The notes under the pieces: model-generated
The model's input: the letters and a program-made list of their open reading frames with translations, nothing else
What the model was told of the DNA's origin: nothing
Databases searched by the model: none
Shown here: positions 5,758 to 11,357 of the stretch, piece by piece
Position numbering within the stretch: the stretch's first letter is position 1
Layout of the letters: each line of letters starts with the position of its first letter
Origin: an uncultured Ruminococcus sp.
Lineage (GTDB): Bacteria > Bacillota > Clostridia > Oscillospirales > Ruminococcaceae
Length of the DNA: 11,357 nucleotides
Direction: 5' to 3'
NCBI GenBank assembly: GCA_937902395.1
Contig: CALGTV010000051.1
Coordinates: 1 to 11,357, forward strand
Program-made: the position numbers and the translations under genes

Positions 5758-6954
5758 ATGAACAAATTTAAGAAAATTGCTGTATGTACAGTAGGAACTG
5801 CTGTAACTTTACTTTCAACTGTGCCGCTTTTTGCGGCAGCATTTCACGATTATGATGTTAATCAAGACGGAAATGTAACGCTTGCGGATTATTCATACAT
5901 TACTGCACGATTGAATGGCTATAAAACATCATCTTATGAAAACCTTGACGTTAATAATAATGGGATATTTTCAATTGTAGACGGCAACATTGTATATGAT
6001 TACGCTTGGAATGGTCCAAGAAGCACTCCTGTAAGTGTTCAGAATTTCGGAAATTTATTAGCTGGCAATATTGAAACTCTTAGCAATTCTGATAGTACAA
6101 CTTACTGGAAACACGATTGTACCAATCCAGACAATTTTGAAATTTGTGATGAATATACATTAACACTACCGGGACAGACAGAAACAGCGGCTACAGCATC
6201 AATTCAACCACCCACATCTATGGCAGTTGACAACGGCGAAACAGCTATTGTTAAAATTGTTTCTGAACTTGCAGATGCAAATGGCGACCATGCTTTAATC
6301 GGTACAGGAACAATTGTAGGCGATAATATAGTTGCTACTGCAGCCCATTGCGTATATAATTTTAAAACAGGTCTTTTTAGAGACATAGCAATTCAGATAA
6401 TTGATACTGGAAATATAGTTATAGAAACACTTTATCCAAGATATATCCATATTGAAAAGGATTATGGAATGAAGTATGAAGAGCATGATACAGAAGAAAA
6501 TGATTACCAAGATGATTATGCTTTATTATACTTCGAAGATGATTTAAGTGATTATGGCAAATTCGAAATAGGTCTTGGTCTTGATTCTTTTGTAAACGAT
6601 ACAACAGGAACAAAAAGAATTAAAGTATCAGGTTTTCCAGAACAATGTAACTGGCTTCCTTCGGGTTCATTAACTGGACCTCGTTATATTTCAGAGGGAA
6701 GTATTATGTATATGGAAAAAAATCCGTCAAATTTAATATTCTATAATGCAATTACATATAACGGCGATAGTGGTGCACCTGCTTATGTTGACGAAACTTA
6801 CACATTTGACGGTGTAGCGTATAGCTGTAAAACAATGATTGGTATTCATGTCGGAGGTAATCAAGCAGTAGAATTGAATAATAATTATGGCTGGTCTTGC
6901 CCGATAACCACTGATAAACTCAAGTTTTATCGTTCAAATCCATATATTTCTTAA
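5758..6954 (+). CDS. Secreted trypsin-like serine protease with N-terminal type I dockerin
   Basis: A 398-residue exported protease. A signal peptide (about 1-27, ending FAAA) is followed at once by a dockerin with two calcium loops: DVNQDGNVTLAD (33-44) and DVNNNGIFSIVD (64-75). Dockerins bind cohesins on scaffoldin proteins, so the enzyme is probably docked on a cell-surface or extracellular complex. After a linker, residues about 160-390 form a chymotrypsin-fold protease of the V8-like type: TAAHC (His197), DDYALLYF (Asp253) and NGDSGAP (Ser338) supply the triad. A Glu-specific cleavage preference would be inference only. Having the dockerin before the enzyme is less usual than a C-terminal dockerin. 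ATG at 5758 follows AAAGGAG. The next gene starts 15 bases downstream and is probably cotranscribed and coupled. The gene is visibly more AT-rich than the ATPase gene. Confidence 0.92.
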   Translation: MNKFKKIAVCTVGTAVTLLSTVPLFAAAFHDYDVNQDGNVTLADYSYITARLNGYKTSSYENLDVNNNGIFSIVDGNIVYDYAWNGPRSTPVSVQNFGNLLAGNIETLSNSDSTTYWKHDCTNPDNFEICDEYTLTLPGQTETAATASIQPPTSMAVDNGETAIVKIVSELADANGDHALIGTGTIVGDNIVATAAHCVYNFKTGLFRDIAIQIIDTGNIVIETLYPRYIHIEKDYGMKYEEHDTEENDYQDDYALLYFEDDLSDYGKFEIGLGLDSFVNDTTGTKRIKVSGFPEQCNWLPSGSLTGPRYISEGSIMYMEKNPSNLIFYNAITYNGDSGAPAYVDETYTFDGVAYSCKTMIGIHVGGNQAVELNNNYGWSCPITTDKLKFYRSNPYIS

Positions 6955-6969
6955 ACAGGAGGAATCTCT

Positions 6970-8229
6970 ATGAAAAAAGCAAAAAAATTTTTAACAGCAT
7001 TAACCGCCTCCGTTCTTTCGGTTTCTATGTTAAGTTCTTTTACAGCTTCTGCGGAAAATGAAGCACCTCAAAACAGTGTAGTAAGAAACGAACTTGAATC
7101 AAAGCTTGATGAATACATGAAATCTATAAACTATAAAAAATGCAGTGAAAAATTTACTTATCTCCGTTGTTGGTGTACCGCAATGAAAACAGATGAAAGA
7201 TTAAAAAATAATCTTACATATATTAACAATACTGACGGGAATTTTACAATGTATAGATGTGCAATTGGTTCCAATGATGTATTTCTTTATTGTGAAATGG
7301 CTCCCGGAATTGTTGAAAAAGATATTCATAATTTCATAGAAGAAAACTATGCAGAAAACGAGCGTATTAACCTTAATCAGTATTATGACCCTGTAAGATT
7401 TGGCGATGACAGACAGATTGTGAGAGTACAGATTAAGGGAGCGCGAGTTGGAAATATACAGGCAGATATAAAAGGCATACTGAACGCATTAAAAGAAAAC
7501 GACCTGATTATCCATGCCGAAATTGAGTATGGACAAATCAGTAACGGTGGTGAAGAACAATTTACAGCACCTGTATCGTGGTTCCACTCCACTTCTGATA
7601 TACAGCACTTATCTTCAATAGAAATTGAAGATGAGTATTTAAGTACAAATAAAGATGTTATTGATTATTTCGTAAACAATAATACAGATTGCGAATTGGG
7701 AATTATCATAAATAAAAATAAACTGCCTAAGGAAATCCAAAATATAAACTATGAAGAAATAGCAGAAAATGTATTTTACAATGTTGGAATTGACAGCAGT
7801 ACGCTTGGTTATATTCCGCTTACACTTGAAGAAGCTTCAAATCTTAGCGAAGATATAATTAACGCTATTGAATACTTTTCAGCTGTACCTACCGAAAACA
7901 CCTTTGAAAATCAAATAGATTTGCTTTATGAGATAGGCGAAAATGTTCCAATAATATCTATCTTTGCAGAACATTTCGATGATAATATTCCAACAATACC
8001 TGTTTATGGAGTAATTGACGCATTAGAAGCAATCAACGGCGACGCAAACTGCGACGGCAAATTTACAATCGCCGATTCTACAGCTATTTTGCAGGCATTA
8101 GGAAATCCCGATAAATACGGTCTCTCTTTAGAGGGCGAATATAATGCCGATTGCTCAGGCTCATTTGACGGTGTAACGGCTGCTGATGCTGTTTTCATTC
8201 AGAGAAAGCTTGCAAAGGGAATAGAATAA
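6970..8229 (+). CDS. Secreted protein of unknown function with C-terminal type I dockerin
   Basis: A 419-residue exported protein: signal peptide about 1-28 (ending TASA), an unrecognised region of about 30-350, and a dockerin at about 356-417. Calcium loop 1 is DANCDGKFTIAD (358-369). Loop 2 is NADCSGSFDGVTAAD (392-406), three residues longer than the standard 12, a form I recall from Ruminococcus dockerins. The N-terminal half has a Cys group (58, 67, 69, 97, 108) and segments FMYRC-like and QIKGARVGNIQADIKG that I cannot place in a family. It starts after AGGAGG only 15 bases past the protease stop, so the two are made together and may be docked on the same scaffold. A partner, inhibitor, chaperone or substrate-binding role for the protease is possible, but only inferred from the operon. 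It ends at a shared bidirectional hairpin. Confidence 0.88.
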   Translation: MKKAKKFLTALTASVLSVSMLSSFTASAENEAPQNSVVRNELESKLDEYMKSINYKKCSEKFTYLRCWCTAMKTDERLKNNLTYINNTDGNFTMYRCAIGSNDVFLYCEMAPGIVEKDIHNFIEENYAENERINLNQYYDPVRFGDDRQIVRVQIKGARVGNIQADIKGILNALKENDLIIHAEIEYGQISNGGEEQFTAPVSWFHSTSDIQHLSSIEIEDEYLSTNKDVIDYFVNNNTDCELGIIINKNKLPKEIQNINYEEIAENVFYNVGIDSSTLGYIPLTLEEASNLSEDIINAIEYFSAVPTENTFENQIDLLYEIGENVPIISIFAEHFDDNIPTIPVYGVIDALEAINGDANCDGKFTIADSTAILQALGNPDKYGLSLEGEYNADCSGSFDGVTAADAVFIQRKLAKGIE

Positions 8230-8242
8230 ATAAGAATAATAC

Positions 8243-8270
8243 TAAAGGGAGCGAATTGACGCTCCCTTTA
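8243..8270. terminator. Bidirectional hairpin terminator between convergent operons
   Basis: A perfect 11-base inverted repeat (TAAAGGGAGCG / CGCTCCCTTTA, 6-base loop) sits between the plus-strand stop at 8229 and the minus-strand rsgI stop at 8274. The U tracts are short on both sides (CTTTA...), so termination strength is uncertain, but its place between convergent genes supports the call. Confidence 0.7.
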
Positions 8271-8273
8271 ATG

Positions 8274-9374
8274 TTATATATCGCCGTTTTTCATATCCTC
8301 TTTTTTCACCATATCTGTTTTCGGCGTTTCTTTATGCACCTGCTCCTTTAGTGAAACTTCTGCATTTTCCTCTCCAGCTTCCCTGTTATGATGTGGCAAA
8401 ACAGGCTTTTCATCACCAATATTCTCCTTATCATGCTTTGCAGGTTTTTCATTTCTGTCAGGAGTTTGCGGCGGTACAGGCTTCTCACCCTCAATTACAG
8501 GAGTTTCAGCAACAGGAGGAACAACTTCATCAGGAACAGGATTTCCCTGAGGTTTTCTGTTATCCTTTGGAGTTTCCTTTTCATCCTTTACAGGAGGAAC
8601 AGGAACAACTACCGGCTCACTTACTACAGGTTCACTTACCACAGGCTTTACAGGCTCCTCCTTATGTACAGACACTGTAGCTGTTGTCACAGGAGGCACC
8701 GGCAGTTTATCATCATTTTTATTATTACCCTTGATATCCTCAGATTTATTCTTTTCAGGCTGCGGCAGTTTCTTATCCTTTTCAGGAGTTGTAATCTTAT
8801 CATGTTTTCCAGCCTTACCGTCGTGGATATTAACTTTTAAATCAAGCTTAGGCAATTCGATTTCAAGCTCCGTGCGCAGAGATTCTGTTTTTGCGGTATC
8901 ACTGCCGGAGACGTAAACATCAACGGTATCACCATTTGAAATATGCCCATCAGAAATTTCCGTCTGCAAAATCTCATTGGCGGCAGTCAGCTTATCCATA
9001 CCCTTTATATCAGTTTTTTCAATAATTTCCTTGCCGTAGTCTGTATCGCTTGTAAGGCGTATAACCTTGCCTGTTTTGTTCAGCTCCATACTTATAGCCG
9101 AATCAGAAGTAATCGTCACAACGGAGTATGTTTTCAGATTCTGAGTATAATAAGAATATCCAATACCGGTAACAAGTGCAACGCAGGCAGCAGCTGCTGA
9201 TAAAACCTTTATAACAGCATTAATATTCCTGTTATTTTTTTCCTCTGTCATAATAATCGGATTTATAACCGTCTGTCCGACCTCATAACCTTTATTTGCC
9301 GCAAATACAAATTTTGATTCCTCGTCCATAAGAACTGCATAGCCCTTACAGCACTGCATAACGATGTATTTCAA
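8274..9374 (-). CDS. rsgI: RsgI-type membrane anti-sigma factor with Pro/Lys-rich ectodomain
   Basis: A 366-residue single-pass membrane protein predicted to hold SigI at the membrane until a signal arrives. Residues 1-53 are the cytosolic RsgI N-terminal domain (KGYAVLMDEE, NKGYEVGQTV), followed by a membrane helix about 54-74 and an external RsgI mid-domain about 80-185 (SMELNKTGKVIRLTS). Residues about 195-366 are a low-complexity Pro/Lys/Glu tail with PVVSEPVVSEP, EGEKPVPP, EKPAKHDKE and PHH. No sugar-binding or enzymatic sensor domain is visible, unlike many clostridial RsgI proteins. The segment that usually reads I-N-P-S, where autocleavage between Asn and Pro has been reported in other RsgI proteins, appears here as S-D-S-A (Asp91-Ser92). 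The start is TTG at 9374: it overlaps the sigI stop as TTGA, and initiation is probably coupled. Regulation is by SigI itself, through the promoter upstream of sigI. Confidence 0.88.
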   Translation of the reverse strand: MKYIVMQCCKGYAVLMDEESKFVFAANKGYEVGQTVINPIIMTEEKNNRNINAVIKVLSAAAACVALVTGIGYSYYTQNLKTYSVVTITSDSAISMELNKTGKVIRLTSDTDYGKEIIEKTDIKGMDKLTAANEILQTEISDGHISNGDTVDVYVSGSDTAKTESLRTELEIELPKLDLKVNIHDGKAGKHDKITTPEKDKKLPQPEKNKSEDIKGNNKNDDKLPVPPVTTATVSVHKEEPVKPVVSEPVVSEPVVVPVPPVKDEKETPKDNRKPQGNPVPDEVVPPVAETPVIEGEKPVPPQTPDRNEKPAKHDKENIGDEKPVLPHHNREAGEENAEVSLKEQVHKETPKTDMVKKEDMKNGDI

Positions 9375-10093
9375 TTATTTTCACCGCCTTTCAATACCTG
9401 CATAATATGTCCTCTCATAATCTCGTAGCCATTTGTGCATATAAGCAGCATAGCCACGAGATATTTTCTGTGTCGTTCAAGAGTTTTTCTTTCAGCCCCT
9501 GTACCCTCCGCAAGAGCCGCAATCGGAACTCTCTTAGTACGGAGAAAATCCTCCAGTATCTTCGGAGAATTGCGGGCATATCGCACAGCTCGTCCGCATA
9601 TTTCAAGGGTTCTTTGCTGCTTCGGAGAATTATCAGCTATATCAGTAAAGGACACGCCGAAATCTTCCATTTGAGCAGAAAGCTCAGCAATTTCCTGCTT
9701 CGTGGCTTCACGGGCTTCTATTTCGTCGTAGTCATCACGAGTATCGCTGATAGAATCTATAAGTTCTGTTTTTTCATCGTCCGATGTATATAAAGAGATG
9801 TTCCCTCTGTTTCTTTTTTCTCTGCGATAATTATCTATGAGGCGGTTTTTGATATGCATTTCCGCAAATTTCAGAAATGAGCCCCGTAGTTTTGAATAAT
9901 TGCGTATAGCCTCATAAAAAGCAAACATAGCAATACTCAGTTCGTCATCGCTCTGATCAGGAGAACGATTAAGAAACTTTGCCGTTTCAGCCTTTATAAA
10001 GGGCATATAGTCCGATATAAGCTTATCGGCTTCACGGCTGTCCGTTTTTGCCAGATTAACTCTGGAAATAATCTCATGAGTTTCGGAGTTCAT
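9371..10093 (-). CDS. sigI: RNA polymerase sigma factor SigI
   Basis: A 240-residue SigI-type (sigma-70 family) sigma factor acting on RNA polymerase. Residues about 20-95 form region 2 (SDDELSIAMFAFYEAIRNY and GSFLKFAEMHIKNRLIDNYR, with RREKRNRG after it). Residues about 175-230 form the C-terminal SigI domain with a helix-turn-helix-like segment (FLRTKRVPIAALAEGTGAERK). Length and layout match the family, and there is no ECF-type region 4. ATG at 10093 follows AGAGGAGGT at five bases. It is cotranscribed with rsgI (four-base overlap), the standard sigma/anti-sigma pair. The upstream promoter carries the motif shared with the secreted repeat-protein gene, indicating autoregulation. Confidence 0.9.
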   Translation of the reverse strand: MNSETHEIISRVNLAKTDSREADKLISDYMPFIKAETAKFLNRSPDQSDDELSIAMFAFYEAIRNYSKLRGSFLKFAEMHIKNRLIDNYRREKRNRGNISLYTSDDEKTELIDSISDTRDDYDEIEAREATKQEIAELSAQMEDFGVSFTDIADNSPKQQRTLEICGRAVRYARNSPKILEDFLRTKRVPIAALAEGTGAERKTLERHRKYLVAMLLICTNGYEIMRGHIMQVLKGGENN

Positions 10094-10112
10094 TTCGCAC
10101 CTCCTCTTATTA

Positions 10113-10148
10113 TATAGTATACGTAAGCAACTTTAAATTTTCGGGGTA
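10113..10148 (-). promoter_or_regulatory. Probable autoregulatory SigI promoter of sigI-rsgI
   Basis: On the minus strand TACCCCG (10148-10142), 12 bases, then TGCTTACGTATACTATA (10129-10113). Compared with the site at 5483-5448, the -35 block and spacing are identical and 15 of 17 bases match in the -10 block, while the spacers differ. It lies about 20 bases upstream of the ATG at 10093. The plus-strand spacer 10149-10320 is very AT-rich, with no convincing sigma-A promoter. Confidence 0.75.
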
Positions 10149-10333
10149 TCCCATATATTTATTATATAATATTTTTTCAACTTTTGTCAAGTCGTTTTGT
10201 GTGTTTTTTCTCTTTAATTTTTTTAAATATTGCGATTAATTTATAATCCATAACATATTATTTCCTCACATAAAAACGCTCAAAAATCACATCATTATTT
10301 CAGACTAAAATTTAATACAAAGGAGGCATCCTA

Positions 10334-10453
10334 ATGAATACAATAAAAAATTTTCTCATTGAAACTGTTGTACTTACCGCCGCAGTTGTTGGGTGGGGAA
10401 TTCTCATAACACTCCGATTCGTTAAAAGCATCAGCAGTCAGTACATGAAATAA
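10334..10453 (+). CDS. Small single-pass membrane peptide, 39 aa
   Basis: An ATG at 10334 sits seven bases after AGGAGG (10321-10326) and opens 39 codons to TAA at 10451. The product has a short polar N-terminus (MNTIKNFL), a hydrophobic stretch of about 20 residues (ETVVLTAAVVGWGILITL) and a basic tail (RFVKSISSQYMK), typical of a membrane micropeptide. I do not recognise it. It is divergent from sigI, and its stop lies one base before the left repeat of the MITE-like element, so its last codons could be altered by that insertion. The ribosome site is the main evidence that it is real. Confidence 0.6.
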   Translation: MNTIKNFLIETVVLTAAVVGWGILITLRFVKSISSQYMK

Positions 10454-10454
10454 T

Positions 10455-10621
10455 TAAAGGGCATCTCTAAAAACTCGTTTGATTAAAGAAAAAACAGATA
10501 GGTGCGGCAGCTGCAAGGAAAGCTTCCGAAGGCGTGCTTTCGCACTCCAAGGGAGGTTGACGCAGCAGATGTCGTGCATAGCTGTTTTTTCTCAAAAGGG
10601 GGTTTTTAGAGATGCCCTTTA
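10455..10621. mobile_element. MITE-like element with perfect 20-bp terminal inverted repeats
   Basis: TAAAGGGCATCTCTAAAAAC (10455-10474) is repeated in perfect inverse at 10602-10621, enclosing 127 bases with no gene. A second inverted repeat, GAAAAAACAG (10488-10497) / CTGTTTTTTC (10582-10591), lies inside, with small stems such as GTGC-TTTC-GCAC (10534-10545) and GGAAAGCTTCC (10517-10527) at the core. The end bases TA on both sides allow a TA target duplication, as in Tc1/IS630-like elements, though that is inference. It fills the gap between two convergent genes almost exactly and may end both transcripts. Confidence 0.7.
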
Positions 10622-10628
10622 TGCAGTA

Positions 10629-11357
10629 TTATGTTTCAAAAACCTTTCTGCTGAGTCGTCTTTTGGAAATGAGATATACAAACGCAATAGTGAACATACC
10701 ACCGCCAATAATGGTAAACCATTTTGTACCGATTCCGCCCGTACTTGGGAGTTCGTATCCCTCCTCAATATTGTTTGCACGGAGTTTAAGCGTATTATCG
10801 CCAACTGTACCGCCACCATTTATTGCACTCCATGTGTTGTTATAAGTAAATTCATATGGAATTTCAGCCAAAGTGAAGTTGCTAACATTTTCACCTGTAA
10901 CGCTTATTTCTTCTATAGTGTACTTAACAGGTCCAGCAGAACCATTTCCGCTGTTCAATTTCAGTGGACGTCCAATCATTTGATGAATTCAACACCACAG
11001 GATTAACTACTGTTGCGATATTCAAAGGCTCGCCGTTAGCAAGTATTTTAATTGTTACTTCAAGGTTTGAATATCTGTCGGGGTTATCAGTAAGCCAGTT
11101 CTTTTCAATTTGCAGCTTTCCCTTTTTAAGCGAATTTACAATTACAATATTGCCTGAGTTTGTTTTTGGAACTTGTCCCATATCGTATTGAATTGTGTAT
11201 TTAGAATCTATACTATCTGCGACTTCTTCCGCTGTATAAAGGTATCTGTAGCCATTTTCATCAAGATAAGGAACTTTAAATGTTGCGGTTTCGTTATTAT
11301 TGCTCCACCAATTATACCTTGCCAAAAAGACGAAAGCAGAAAGGAAATTTATCAAGG
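10629..11357 (-). pseudogene. Cna-B/LPXTG surface protein, frameshifted and cut by the window edge
   Basis: The minus strand encodes the C-terminal part of a wall-anchored surface or pilin-like protein in two frames. The first (11357 to about 10965) has the end of a Cna-B-like domain (FKVPYLDENGYRYLYTAEEV, IVNSLKKGKLQIEKNW) and the start of another (YSNLEVTIKILANGEPLNI), up to NSSNDWTST, then runs into a stop at 10924. The second frame resumes with LKLNSGNGSAGPVKYTIEE and ends in a sorting signal: LPSTG (10751-10737), a hydrophobic helix and a basic RRLSRK tail, with the stop at 10629. The join needs a +1 shift near 10961-10975 (one extra base, or two missing). Sortase would link the intact form to the cell wall. 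The break could be a true inactivating mutation, phase variation or a sequencing error. The N-terminal part lies outside the window. Confidence 0.75.

Overview
The window reads as chromosomal DNA of a Gram-positive, anaerobic Clostridia member close to Ruminococcus (Oscillospiraceae). The evidence is the dockerin-bearing secreted proteins, a SigI/RsgI sigma/anti-sigma pair, an LPXTG sorting signal, strong AGGAGG ribosome binding sites and moderately AT-rich DNA. The genus is inferred from family content, not proven.

Layout. Bases 1-1180 (minus): a two-gene operon of a 67-residue DUF3343 protein (putative Se/S carrier-like) and a class V aminotransferase / cysteine desulfurase-like enzyme that runs off the left edge. 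Bases 1181-1419: a hairpin-rich spacer ending in the ATPase terminator. Bases 1420-4035 (minus): a complete SERCA-like calcium P-type ATPase with a near-perfect sigma-A promoter. Bases 4217-5390 (minus): a secreted Pro/Glu/Lys-rich protein with two copies of an unrecognised ~40-residue module, a structured 3' UTR and a classic terminator. Bases 5391-5757: a divergent promoter region. Bases 5758-8229 (plus): two coupled, AT-rich genes, an N-terminal-dockerin trypsin-like protease and a C-terminal-dockerin protein of unknown function. Bases 8274-10093 (minus): sigI-rsgI, convergent with the dockerin pair. Bases 10334-10453 (plus): a 39-codon membrane peptide gene. Bases 10455-10621: a MITE-like element with perfect 20-bp terminal inverted repeats. 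Bases 10629-11357 (minus): the C-terminal part of a Cna-B/LPXTG surface protein interrupted by a frameshift.

How it fits together. The main result is a probable SigI circuit. The promoter regions of sigI itself and of the secreted repeat protein share one pattern in the same orientation: TACCCCG, 12 variable bases, then TGCTT(A/T)CGTA(T/A)ACTATA. This C-rich -35 and CG-starting -10 resembles known SigI promoters. The simplest reading is that SigI drives its own operon and the secreted repeat protein. The RsgI ectodomain carries the same kind of EGEKPVPP/EKPA low-complexity tail as that protein, and it lacks the Asn-Pro pair at the position where other RsgI proteins cut themselves. The dockerin operon next door has a sigma-A-type promoter instead, so adjacency to sigI does not by itself place it in the SigI regulon.
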